Below, one piece after another: positions 15,199 through 22,407 of a stretch of DNA of 22,407 bases. Position numbers and translations under genes: made by a program. The notes beneath the pieces are model-generated. The model ran no database searches and was not told where the DNA came from. It worked only from the letters and a program-made list of their open reading frames with translations. Position 1 is the stretch's first letter. Each line of letters begins with the position of its first letter. Source of the stretch: a virus; the IMG/VR virus record IMGVR_UViG_3300047476_001503, positions 1 to 22,407 of that record; one strand, given 5' to 3'.

Positions 15199-16605
15199 TT
15201 ACAGTTGAGTTGACTTTAGTCCACTAAGCATTTGTTTGAGTTTTGTTGAGTCTGCTTGTACCTTAGGTGCTGTAGACGGTACTATTTCTCCAGTTTCTTT
15301 ATTAACTGTAGTAGTTGTTCTAATGGAATTCAAAATATTAGTAGCTGTACTACGATAACCCGAATCTTCCTGTTGTGATTCCCCTGGGTCAGTGATACGC
15401 ATATTTTCCATGTTATAGTCTAAGTCAATCTTTTGTCCTACGCCTGTACTACTACGCGATTTCATACACTGAATCTGGTATTTTCCACGCTCACGCATGG
15501 CACGGCTTGTGAAAATGCCAAACACATTATCTGCTGTGTTAATCTTACTAATACCGCCCGAGATATGACTATGGTCAAATTCTACTTCTTCAACTGCACT
15601 ACGGTTCAACTGACTTGCAGTAACCATTAGCACACCTAGTTCTTTGGCTAGGTTACGCAATTCTTCTGACACATACTTGTCCTTGACAAACAAGTCACTA
15701 GGACTAACCTTGGCACTAACTGGCATTAACAAATCTAAGTAGTCGATCATTAGGAAATCAACTTTCTTGCCAGTTTGAATTTGATACTCTTTAAGATAAG
15801 CACGAATGTCGTTGATGTTGCTCTGTGCTGGCATGTACTTGACCTGATAATCGCCAGACTTTTTGGCCACCATCTTGACTTTAAGTTCTGCTGTTTCAAT
15901 ATCTTTACGGATATCTTTTGTACTCATACCTGTCAACATAGCGTCAGTACGCAAACTGGTTAATTCTTCTGCTAGTTCTAAGGTAATGTAAACACCACTG
16001 AGCCCTTGCTGTAGCCAATTAAGTGCAATATTCATCATAACCAAGGATTTACCCGAGCCGGAGCCGCCTGCAAAGATGTTAAGTTCGCCGCGGCTAAATC
16101 CGCCATACAACAGTCTATCCATCTGAGGCCAACCTGTACTGACTTGACCACCTGCATTGAAGTATTTGTTCAGTCGTTCGCTAGGACTTGCCCAATAGTC
16201 TGTACCCATGTCCTTTTGTAGACTGATTTGTACTGCATCTTTGATCAGTTTTTCAACAGGACCAAAGTCACCTTTTTCTAATAGATCGGCTGCATTTAAA
16301 ATAGCTCGCTCAAGTTCCTGTCGCTTGGTGAAACTTTCAAATTCTGTCATGAACCATTCTAGATGGTTATCAGTAATGTCAGGAACTAGCTTTAATTCAA
16401 CGCCAGCAACTGCACGAATTTGATCAATGGTAGGCAAAGACCTATACTGATCTGTATGACTCTTTAAAAATTTTGCACAGTCTCTTAGACTACGATCAAA
16501 ATTTTGCGGATTATAGATATTTTGAACACGCACATAACTCTGTGCGTCTGTGATCATTATTTCTAAAAATAATTTTTGTAGATCAACTGAGTATTCTTTG
16601 TTCAT
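15199..16605 (-). CDS. 41: Replicative DNA helicase, T4 gp41/DnaB-like
   Basis: This 468-residue RecA-fold hexameric helicase unwinds DNA ahead of the fork and partners the primase. Walker A is GGSGSGKS at residues 180-187, the catalytic Glu is likely Glu210 in ITLELAEE, and Walker B is FLMIDYLDLL with Asp288. The sensor strand is MVTASQLNR with Gln332, followed by the DnaB-type SHISGGISK segment and a basic stretch MKSRSS at 381-386. Residues 1-150 form the helical N-terminal domain. The last 60 residues are polar, threonine-rich and probably flexible. The length and motif set match T4 gp41. It starts 2 bases after the primase stop, so the two are co-expressed. Confidence 0.93.
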   Translation of the reverse strand: MNKEYSVDLQKLFLEIMITDAQSYVRVQNIYNPQNFDRSLRDCAKFLKSHTDQYRSLPTIDQIRAVAGVELKLVPDITDNHLEWFMTEFESFTKRQELERAILNAADLLEKGDFGPVEKLIKDAVQISLQKDMGTDYWASPSERLNKYFNAGGQVSTGWPQMDRLLYGGFSRGELNIFAGGSGSGKSLVMMNIALNWLQQGLSGVYITLELAEELTSLRTDAMLTGMSTKDIRKDIETAELKVKMVAKKSGDYQVKYMPAQSNINDIRAYLKEYQIQTGKKVDFLMIDYLDLLMPVSAKVSPSDLFVKDKYVSEELRNLAKELGVLMVTASQLNRSAVEEVEFDHSHISGGISKINTADNVFGIFTSRAMRERGKYQIQCMKSRSSTGVGQKIDLDYNMENMRITDPGESQQEDSGYRSTATNILNSIRTTTTVNKETGEIVPSTAPKVQADSTKLKQMLSGLKSTQL

Positions 16606-16607
16606 TG

Positions 16608-17591
16608 TTAATTATATAGCCTTCTTTTTCTCAGTTCAATTTTCAAACGGCTGACTTCTTTGGCTTCTAGTATGCTCTTTAGTACAAACAACTTTCCGTA
16701 CTTGCACACTGCCTCATTTATATCTTTACATGTTTCAAGCCAAATTGGAAAACTAACCGACCAGCCGTATTCAACGGCCTGGTCTATTAACTTTGCGCCT
16801 GCTGGATCTGAATCAGGTACAACAATAACTTCACGGCCTAATTCGTCGATAATGTCTGCTTGTACTTCACTGCACTCGTTGCCTAATACTGCTACACCAT
16901 CTAGGCTCATGGCATCAAAAGGTCCTTCGCAGACTATAACAAACTTCCAGTCCGGTAACTGCCTATTTACATTAAAAACAAAATTAGGTTCGTAGTGACT
17001 GTAGTACTTGGGTTTAACTGAAGTGTCCCAGGTCCTGGAAGTGTAACCAATGACTTCGTTTTTCCAGATACAGGGAATAATAATACGACGATTTAAATTG
17101 TGATCCAAGGATGCACTAGTATAAAAATCGTAGTTGCTGTAGTCAATTTTTCTGTCTTCAAGATATCTAACTGCTGGTGCGTCCTGGGAATCTTTAATGT
17201 TTACAGCATCGTCGGGCAAATAACGGGTTTTAAAAGAAACCGCTGTTTTTTCTTCTTGGACTGTATCCGGTGCCACTATATCTTTGACACGGACAGCTTC
17301 GATTACCAAACGACGAACAGTATTTTCGTCAGCACCTAACCAACCCAGCAACTTTCGAAATTTATAATTTAGATGATAGCCAGGTGTATAACTAGCCTTA
17401 AAGTTGCAGTTAAAACAGTGATAGCTAACTGAACCGTTAGGGTTGCTCATTAGGCCACCACGACCTCTAGTGTCAGCACTTTCGCCATTATGGACACAAC
17501 AGGGCGCATTGAAACTAATCCATCCACTGGGACTTCGTTTTCGCCTTGCAGGTAGTAGTTGTAATATTGCGTCTTGAACGGTCGTGAGCAT
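16608..17591 (-). CDS. 61: DNA primase, T4 gp61-like
   Basis: This 327-residue primase lays RNA primers at the replication fork together with the hexameric helicase encoded next. The N-terminal zinc-binding module shows Cys31-Cys32, His34 and the pair Cys59-x2-Cys62 in SYHCFNCNFKA. The TOPRIM catalytic core shows EGPFDA (Glu222, Asp226), a VLGNE strand, then VVPDSDPAG with the Asp260-x-Asp262 pair. Its length fits T4 gp61. The ATG at 17589-17591 is preceded by a TATAAT box and no clear ribosome binding site. The protein ends in RRLYN, and those last codons overlap the TATAAT box before the helicase gene. Confidence 0.9.
   Translation of the reverse strand: MLTTVQDAILQLLPARRKRSPSGWISFNAPCCVHNGESADTRGRGGLMSNPNGSVSYHCFNCNFKASYTPGYHLNYKFRKLLGWLGADENTVRRLVIEAVRVKDIVAPDTVQEEKTAVSFKTRYLPDDAVNIKDSQDAPAVRYLEDRKIDYSNYDFYTSASLDHNLNRRIIIPCIWKNEVIGYTSRTWDTSVKPKYYSHYEPNFVFNVNRQLPDWKFVIVCEGPFDAMSLDGVAVLGNECSEVQADIIDELGREVIVVPDSDPAGAKLIDQAVEYGWSVSFPIWLETCKDINEAVCKYGKLFVLKSILEAKEVSRLKIELRKRRLYN
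16611..16639 (-). promoter_or_regulatory. Candidate sigma-70-type promoter for helicase
   Basis: The minus strand reads TTGAAC, a 17-base spacer, then TATAAT, and the ATG of the helicase follows after 5 bases. It overlaps the last codons of primase and repeats the geometry seen before primase (shared TATATAATT before ATG). No Shine-Dalgarno sequence is visible. Confidence 0.4.
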
Positions 17592-17597
17592 GTAACA

Positions 17598-17626
17598 ATT
17601 ATATAGTGTTACACAAAGAAAATCAA
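17598..17626 (-). promoter_or_regulatory. Candidate sigma-70-type promoter for primase
   Basis: On the minus strand this reads TTGATT, a 17-base spacer, then TATAAT. The -10 box ends 6 bases before the primase ATG. No Shine-Dalgarno sequence lies between them, so a transcript from here would be nearly leaderless. Confidence 0.5.
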
Positions 17627-17635
17627 ATTTTTAGA

Positions 17636-19243
17636 TTAAATTTTTCTGGTAAATCTGGGATAGGCAACACCACTGGTAGGTCTGGTATTGTAATTTACCT
17701 TGGGCCAAGCAGAACCAGTTTGCGGACGCTCTTGGCGATAATATAGGTACTTATTGTTAGCGCCTCGTAGTGCAAACCAATCCGAAAGTGCGCCGCCTGT
17801 GTCAACGACTTGCGATGCTTTTGAAGTATTAGCTATGTAATCCCTTGCATCGGATTGTTTCCATCTTGGATAAATTTCTAGCAAACAAGCCAACACGCCG
17901 GTTACCTGCGGACCAGCCATGCTAGTACCGGAAAGTTTACTTAAGAAAAATGACGAATTCCTTGAATCAGCTACTGTACCTGTATTTACACTACTGATGA
18001 TATTATTCCCCGGAGCAAATACATCAACACGAGGCCCCCTTGAGCTATAATCTGATTTTCGTTCAGACACAGTCGAATCAATTGCGCCAACGCAAATAAC
18101 TGTTGACCCAGCTGCTGGACTAGTTCCTGTCATATAAGGTACTGTATAATCAACACCACCATAGGACCATATAAAATAATTATTGAAGTCGGGTCCTGTT
18201 TCTATGTCTATAGTAACTCTCCAATTCCCTGCTGAAGCACAAATAATAATTCCGTCTCTGATTGCATCTGCGGTATCCGCATCCATTGATGCAGATCTTC
18301 CATCAGTTACCCAGTTTACTCCGTTATTGTAGATACCATAATTAGTTAGTTGGGTAGCTGATGCATCAGACGATATCAATGTTCCTCTATAGTAAAGTTG
18401 TTTAACCCCGGCAACATCAAATTGATAGCTAAGTCCAAAACTACAATTTATTATTGTAGGATTTCTATAACCGGTGGCCGGATTTATTGGTTTTGAATTA
18501 TGCCAAGCCCTGATGTAATCAAATATAGCATCGCCGGCTATAGGACTTGGGGCATCTGAGTACGGACTGATGTTGTATATATTTGCCTGCCTGGCCCAAC
18601 CCTGTGTATTTCCGCAAGCTGTTCCTGCCACATGATTACCGTGATTGTTACCGTCGTTGGCTAGTAGATTATAGCTATAAACACCGTTTGTGCCGCCGGT
18701 GACCTGGTTAGTATGTTGGAACCAGTTATACTGTATAACTCTCGATCCCCCAGTTCCATCGGCATTTTTTGCAAACTCTGGATGGTTAACATTTAAGATT
18801 CCATCAGCAATAACCACATCAACATTTCTTCCTTCGGCAGTTAAAGTGACTGTTCCTGTTTGAGATGCGGTACCATCCGAGCCCCAATTTGAACGAGGAG
18901 CACCTTCAGTGGATCTTAACAATCCCCAATTCCTGTGTACATTATTAACAGTACTCGACTTATCCCAATTGCTACTGGTTTGTACTGCATAAGGAACAAC
19001 TTTCAATCCTCGTTCTGCAATAGTTAATTCAACCGCTTCGACTCTAGGATCATTTTTAAGAACTGTAGCTTCGTCGTCGGACAACATATAATGAGTATTT
19101 CGACTAATGGGTCTTCTGGCCGCTAGTTCAACAGCCCTTCCAGGAATATATAAATTGCCACCTTCGGTTTCCATGTCGTTATAAAAATCATCAAGATCTT
19201 CAAATTGACGAAGGGTAACTATATATTCTCGTAACGATACCAT
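17636..19243 (-). CDS. Subtilisin-family (S8) serine protease with probable I9-type propeptide
   Basis: All catalytic elements of a subtilase are visible in this 535-residue protein. Asp147 lies in VVIADGIL, followed seven residues later by His154-Pro as in subtilisin. His201 is in HGNHVAGT, the oxyanion Asn340 in CASAGN, and Ser441 in GTSMAGP. Residues 5-75 (REYIVTL, then LSDDEATVLKNDPRVEAVEL) resemble an inhibitory I9 propeptide, so the enzyme is probably made as a self-cleaving zymogen. There is no signal peptide or membrane segment, which fits action inside the infected cell or as a virion part. The gene follows the fibre genes after 2 bases, with GAGGA before ATG. It could process tail proteins or degrade host surface proteins at adsorption; the sequence does not say which. 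Confidence 0.9.
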   Translation of the reverse strand: MVSLREYIVTLRQFEDLDDFYNDMETEGGNLYIPGRAVELAARRPISRNTHYMLSDDEATVLKNDPRVEAVELTIAERGLKVVPYAVQTSSNWDKSSTVNNVHRNWGLLRSTEGAPRSNWGSDGTASQTGTVTLTAEGRNVDVVIADGILNVNHPEFAKNADGTGGSRVIQYNWFQHTNQVTGGTNGVYSYNLLANDGNNHGNHVAGTACGNTQGWARQANIYNISPYSDAPSPIAGDAIFDYIRAWHNSKPINPATGYRNPTIINCSFGLSYQFDVAGVKQLYYRGTLISSDASATQLTNYGIYNNGVNWVTDGRSASMDADTADAIRDGIIICASAGNWRVTIDIETGPDFNNYFIWSYGGVDYTVPYMTGTSPAAGSTVICVGAIDSTVSERKSDYSSRGPRVDVFAPGNNIISSVNTGTVADSRNSSFFLSKLSGTSMAGPQVTGVLACLLEIYPRWKQSDARDYIANTSKASQVVDTGGALSDWFALRGANNKYLYYRQERPQTGSAWPKVNYNTRPTSGVAYPRFTRKI

Positions 19244-19245
19244 TA

Positions 19246-20292
19246 TTAATCCTCGTATTTAACAATAGTCAATGTAACACTGATGTTAGCTGATGCACCC
19301 GATTTGTTTGTAATAGCCAATGGAATTGAAGTTGTCGGAGTTGCTTCATCATTAAATCCAACTGCACCCGGTGTTAACCTAACATTTGAGTTACCAGTTG
19401 TGATAACTTCAGCAACCAAACCTGAGTTAGCACTAGGGTCGGCGGTAATCAATCTTGATGCATCACTAGTTCTGGCTGCCGTATCTGTGTAAATCCTAAC
19501 CCACGAGGCTGCACTAGTTGCAATTTTATACAGTAGATAACCTTTAAACCCGTTGATACTGACATTTGCAGTAACATCATTGTTAATTGATCCGCTATAA
19601 ACTGTGGTTGTTGTTCTATTGCTAATTAGAACGCCTTCGCTACCTGTGTAGCCGATACTACCAGTATAACCTAAACTTCCTGAATATCCCACAGATCCAA
19701 TACTACCTGCATATCCAGTATCACCTTGACTACCTGTGTAACCCCCAGCTGGCCCTTGACTACCTGTATAGCCAATCGCGGCTGCTTCGCCAGGAGTACC
19801 TTGACTACCAGTATAACCACTGCTGCCAGTGTAACCTTGATCTCCAACAGATCCATTATAACCTTGTTCGCCTTGACTGCCTACATACCCCACATCGCCT
19901 CGGCTGCCTGTGAATCCAGCAGCACCAGTACTACCAGTATAACCGGCACCTGCACTACCAGTGTATCCTCTACTTCCTGTGTATCCTTGACTGCCAGTAT
20001 AACCCATACCAGCAAATGCTCCAGCAATGCCCTGACTGCCTGTGTATCCTATACTACCAGAATACCCCATACTTCCAGTATAACCGTCCGGGTCACCTTG
20101 ACTGCCAGTATAACCCATACCAGCATATGCTCCGTCAACGCCCTGACTACCAGTATATCCAACACCTTGGCTACCGGTGTAACCGAGGGTTGTACTTGAT
20201 ACTTGCCAGCCCCGACCGTTCCAAACCCAAGTCTTAGATCCACTGGTATACTCTTGATTTAAGGTTGGGTTTGATGGAAAATTAATGCTCAT
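19246..20292 (-). CDS. Collagen-like repeat tail fibre protein
   Basis: This 348-residue protein opens with the same module as its upstream neighbour (MSINFPSNPTLNQEY, then WVWNGRGWQ). Residues 37-220 are almost continuous Gly-X-Y triplets built on the hexad G-Y-T-G-S-Q, with about 15 copies of GYTGS plus variants GFTGS, GYVGS, GYNGS, GYAGS and GYSGS. The remaining 128 residues form an ordinary, probably beta-rich domain with no glycine-rich tip. Collagen-like stretches in phage tails form trimeric rods, so this is likely a fibre shaft with a small C-terminal head. Proline is unusually scarce. The start is ATG with GAGAA upstream, 18 bases after the previous stop. The subtilase gene follows after 2 bases, which suggests co-expression. 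Confidence 0.83.
   Translation of the reverse strand: MSINFPSNPTLNQEYTSGSKTWVWNGRGWQVSSTTLGYTGSQGVGYTGSQGVDGAYAGMGYTGSQGDPDGYTGSMGYSGSIGYTGSQGIAGAFAGMGYTGSQGYTGSRGYTGSAGAGYTGSTGAAGFTGSRGDVGYVGSQGEQGYNGSVGDQGYTGSSGYTGSQGTPGEAAAIGYTGSQGPAGGYTGSQGDTGYAGSIGSVGYSGSLGYTGSIGYTGSEGVLISNRTTTTVYSGSINNDVTANVSINGFKGYLLYKIATSAASWVRIYTDTAARTSDASRLITADPSANSGLVAEVITTGNSNVRLTPGAVGFNDEATPTTSIPLAITNKSGASANISVTLTIVKYED
19633..20184 (-). repeat. Collagen-like coding repeat (GYTGSQ hexads)
   Basis: This is the coding stretch for residues 37-220 of the collagen-like fibre protein. It is an array of imperfect 9- and 18-base units encoding Gly-X-Y triplets. Codon choice varies between units, so the DNA repeat is degenerate while the peptide repeat is regular. 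Such arrays change length by slippage or recombination. Confidence 0.85.
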
Positions 20293-20310
20293 TTTTTATT
20301 CTCTATATTT

Positions 20311-20700
20311 TTAATAATTAACATTGGTACTAGGGAAAGCTCTGTTAACTCCCCATACTAGTCTAACGGCACCGTGACCACCATTGTTTATTTGGCCTCT
20401 GATGTATCCCTGGCTATTGAAGACTCCGCTGTTTCCAGCTGCGCCACCACCAGGCCAACCACCTGCACCACCAGCATTGCCACCGCTAAAGTTTATAGAT
20501 CCGTTGCTTCCAGTATATCCTGCTCCGGATCCCCCTGATCCACCTTGCGGTACCACTTCAAAACTAGTCGATCTTGCGCCACCAGTGCCATTGGCTCCTT
20601 GTCCAAATAAACCAGTTCCTCCACCACCACCACCGCTTGGTGTTCCGTTTCCGTTTCCGTAGACATTATTACCACTTCCGCCACCACCACCACCGCCGTT
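20311..20700 (-). repeat. Paralogous adhesin 3' end, copy A
   Basis: This segment encodes the last glycine-rich part of the complete adhesin and is similar at DNA level to 22050-22407. An example is the stretch around 20451-20500 against 22187-22240. It marks a tandem gene duplication and is a possible substrate for homologous exchange between the two adhesin genes. Confidence 0.7.
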
Positions 20701-22029
20701 AACACCAGTGGATCCCGAATAGCCAGTAGCGGCTCCCCAGCCACCTGATCCCGAATAGCCAGCAGCACCGCCGCCGCCTCCTGATACCTCGCCAGTGTAA
20801 CCGGAAGCAAAAGCAGTATTTCCGCCTTTACCACCAAAGCCGCCGCCATCACCTGTGTAGCCGCCGCCAAAGCCGCCTTGCAATGTTTGTCCAGAATCTG
20901 CTGATGCTGTGTTATATGATGCACCACCTTTGCCGCCAAGGCCGCAGGCAGTGTTTTGACTTATAAAATAACTGTCTGCTCCGTTGGTACCAGCAACTGC
21001 GGCATTGCCGCCAATTCCACCTGCTCCAACCACTACTGTGTAAGTTTGGCCAGGTGTCACCGGAATATTATTTTTATATCCTAGTCCACCACCACCTCCA
21101 CCTGCTCCGTTGGCGCCGCCACCACCTCCGCCGCCGCCTACTGCCACAGCCGAAACTGCGTATACTCCCATTGGGCATACCCAAGAATATGTACCCGGTG
21201 TACCGTAAATTTGACTTCCAAATGTTGGAGTAGTTGATGAATAGTCACCTCTGTAGTAATAAAGAGTAACTTTTAATCCAACTGCACTGGTACCAGCGGA
21301 ATCAATGTCAAAGGTTATTTCACTATCTGCGGTAATTACAGTTGGTGTATAGATAGCAGGTATTGATGCTGTTAGACTTGTTTTTTCATTCTGGTCAACT
21401 GATAGTTTATCTGTACCAAACATACTAACACCGTTGACATTAATATCCACAACTACACTACCCGAAGTCGACGCTGTTGTCAAAGATGCTCTCGGTGATT
21501 CTGTTAAATTTAATTGAAACGGTGATCTAAAAGTATACTTTGCTGTTCCGCTAGTTATAATTCCTGTTTCACCAGTTACTGGTATAATTAAAACACTAGG
21601 CGACTCGGCCTGACTGCCTGTATACCCAACACTTCCGGTATATCCATCAGGGTCACCTTTACTACCGGTGTAACCAATTGGTCCTTTTGTGCCAGTGTTT
21701 GAAAACTCAACCCATTGTCCGCTGTCGCCATCATCGACATAAAAATAATTAATTCCAGATTCAGAATCAATCCATACAGTACCACTTAATGGAGAAATTG
21801 GTGCAACATTAGAAAATGTGTAATCAACGGCACCTTGACTACCTACATAACCAATTGGTCCTTGACTACCAGTGTATCCCAGATTACCAGTAAGACCCAT
21901 GCTTCCTGTATAACCAGTGGAAGGCATTGGAGTTTGTAGTTGCCAGGCGGCACCATTCCAAGACCAAGTTCTTCCAGCTGCCGAGTATGTCTCGTTTAAA
22001 GCAGGAGTTGTTGGAAAATTAATACTCAC
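20311..22029 (-). CDS. Tail fibre/adhesin with collagen-like repeats and glycine-rich tip
   Basis: This 572-residue protein has at least four regions. Residues 1-30 (MSINFP..P..NE.Y....R.W.WNG..WQ) form an N-terminal module shared with the next gene, probably an anchor to the tail. Residues 38-70 and 113-140 hold collagen-like Gly-X-Y hexads (GYTGSQ, GYVGSQ, GYTGSK). Residues 71-110 form a small module with VWIDSESG and WVEFS, and 145-260 look like a beta-rich domain. From about residue 275 (PGTYSWVCP) to the end is a glycine-rich tip. The start codon is GTG, supported by GGAGAA nine bases upstream. It sits between two relatives, in an array of host-range genes. No adsorption receptor can be named from the sequence. 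Confidence 0.85.
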   Translation of the reverse strand: MSINFPTTPALNETYSAAGRTWSWNGAAWQLQTPMPSTGYTGSMGLTGNLGYTGSQGPIGYVGSQGAVDYTFSNVAPISPLSGTVWIDSESGINYFYVDDGDSGQWVEFSNTGTKGPIGYTGSKGDPDGYTGSVGYTGSQAESPSVLIIPVTGETGIITSGTAKYTFRSPFQLNLTESPRASLTTASTSGSVVVDINVNGVSMFGTDKLSVDQNEKTSLTASIPAIYTPTVITADSEITFDIDSAGTSAVGLKVTLYYYRGDYSSTTPTFGSQIYGTPGTYSWVCPMGVYAVSAVAVGGGGGGGGANGAGGGGGGLGYKNNIPVTPGQTYTVVVGAGGIGGNAAVAGTNGADSYFISQNTACGLGGKGGASYNTASADSGQTLQGGFGGGYTGDGGGFGGKGGNTAFASGYTGEVSGGGGGAAGYSGSGGWGAATGYSGSTGVNGGGGGGGSGNNVYGNGNGTPSGGGGGGTGLFGQGANGTGGARSTSFEVVPQGGSGGSGAGYTGSNGSINFSGGNAGGAGGWPGGGAAGNSGVFNSQGYIRGQINNGGHGAVRLVWGVNRAFPSTNVNY

Positions 22030-22049
22030 TTAATGTTCTCCGTTAATTA

Positions 22050-22407
22050 TTAACTAATATCTCTAATTGGGAAGGCTCTATTAGACCCCCATACTATTCT
22101 AACAGCACCATTGGCACCATTATTTATTTGGCCTCTGGTGTATCCTAAACTGTTACCAGCTCCAGCATTACCGGCGGCGCCGCCGCCAGGCCAGCCACCG
22201 GCACCACCAGCGTTGCCGCCTGTAAAGTTTGCAGTTCCGGCACTACCTGTATAACCTATTCCGCCACCTCCGCCGCCACCCGATGGGGCTACTGAATAAC
22301 TAGTTGATCTTACACCACCTACGCCGTTGGTGCCTTGACCAAATAAATTGGCGCCGCCTCCACCACCAGCACTAGGAGTTCCATTTCCGTTGCCGTAAGT
22401 ACTACTA
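22050..22407 (-). CDS. Glycine-rich tail adhesin, 3' end only (5' part outside window)
   Basis: This reading frame is open from the right edge to a TAA at 22050-22052 and gives the last 118 residues of a larger protein. The translation is dominated by glycine runs and short blocks such as GYTGSAG, GGNAGGAGGWPGGG and a terminal GAVRIVWGSNRAFP. It aligns almost residue for residue with the C-terminus of the next gene (20311-22029), so the two are tandem paralogues. Glycine-rich tips of this kind occur in phage tail fibres and adhesins, where they probably form receptor-binding loops or polyglycine bundles. A role in host recognition is inferred from that resemblance. The N-terminus, and any collagen-like repeats it may hold, lie outside the window. 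Confidence 0.8.
   Translation of the reverse strand, partial: SSTYGNGNGTPSAGGGGGANLFGQGTNGVGGVRSTSYSVAPSGGGGGGGIGYTGSAGTANFTGGNAGGAGGWPGGGAAGNAGAGNSLGYTRGQINNGANGAVRIVWGSNRAFPIRDIS
22050..22407 (-). repeat. Paralogous adhesin 3' end, copy B
   Basis: This is the partner of the segment at 20311-20700. Both end in a conserved peptide of the form RGQINNG..GAVR.VWG.NRAFP, after which the sequences diverge in the last few codons. Confidence 0.7.

Noticed and set aside
19633-20184. Regular repeat considered as a CRISPR array
   Set aside because: The repeat is in-frame, degenerate at DNA level and encodes Gly-X-Y triplets. There are no unique spacers of constant length.
19726-20662. Long plus-strand and alternate minus-strand open frames across the fibre genes (threonine- or proline-rich)
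   Set aside because: They mirror the Gly-X-Y and glycine codon repeats of the real genes, lack ribosome binding sites and would be the only plus-strand genes in the window.
22121-22128. AATAAATA on the minus strand inside the partial adhesin, upstream of the next adhesin gene
   Set aside because: It is 92 bases from the start codon and inside coding sequence. The paralogous position at about 20388 does not keep the motif.
19246-22407. Variable adhesin block considered as a diversity-generating retroelement target
   Set aside because: No reverse transcriptase, template repeat or accessory gene is present in the window.
1-22407. tRNA genes, insertion sequences, integrase or attachment sites
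   Set aside because: No cloverleaf-like segment, transposase or integrase motif, or target-site repeat was seen on either strand by eye.

Overview
The window looks like part of a T4-like myovirus genome of an aquatic bacterium. The evidence is a T4-type primase (gp61-like) and replicative helicase (gp41-like) in tandem, NrdA, NrdB and a glutaredoxin, a PAAR spike-tip protein, long fibre or adhesin genes, and octamers matching the T4 late -10 consensus (TATAAATA, GATAAATA, AATAAATA). Every gene I accept is on the minus strand, so transcription runs from position 22407 to 1. The host cannot be fixed from this stretch: there is no psbA-type host gene and no tRNA. The layout resembles cyanophages and related marine or freshwater myoviruses.

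Layout in transcription order. (1) 22407-19246: three host-recognition genes, namely the 3' end of a glycine-rich adhesin, a complete paralogue with collagen-like Gly-X-Y repeats and a glycine-rich tip, and a shorter protein with about 60 collagen-like triplets. (2) 19243-17636: a complete subtilisin-type protease with a probable inhibitory propeptide. (3) 17591-15199: primase, then DnaB-like helicase, each with a TATAAT box 5-6 bases before its ATG. (4) 15186-11949: a TATAAATA late promoter, a small ORF, a protein with a family-X polymerase-like nucleotidyltransferase domain, and a protein with KxDG ligase-type adenylation motifs. The last two begin with peptides resembling T4 capsid-targeting sequences. 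(5) 11935-11551: a one-gene late unit (GATAAATA promoter, 95-residue protein, intrinsic terminator). (6) 11531-8971: conserved small proteins, including a coiled-coil plus membrane-segment protein, a core-like coiled-coil protein, and a third protein with a candidate capsid-targeting N-terminus. (7) 8909-8199: a PD-(D/E)XK nuclease. (8) 8175-6586: a pectate-lyase-fold tail spike or fibre. (9) 6575-1627: an unknown protein, then nrdA, a 65-codon ORF, nrdB, glutaredoxin, an Sm-like protein and the PAAR protein, tightly packed. (10) 1580-1: the 5' part of a large unknown, probably structural, protein, with its ribosome binding site inside an inverted repeat.

Replication and nucleotide-supply genes are interleaved with virion genes on one strand. 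Timing therefore seems to be set by local promoters, one terminator and perhaps an RNA hairpin. The most interesting group is at 14920-11949: a polymerase-X-like protein and a ligase-like protein, coupled by an ATGA overlap, driven by a late promoter and apparently tagged for packaging in the head. If so, the phage would inject a gap-filling and nick-sealing pair along with its DNA. That function is inference from motifs and gene order.
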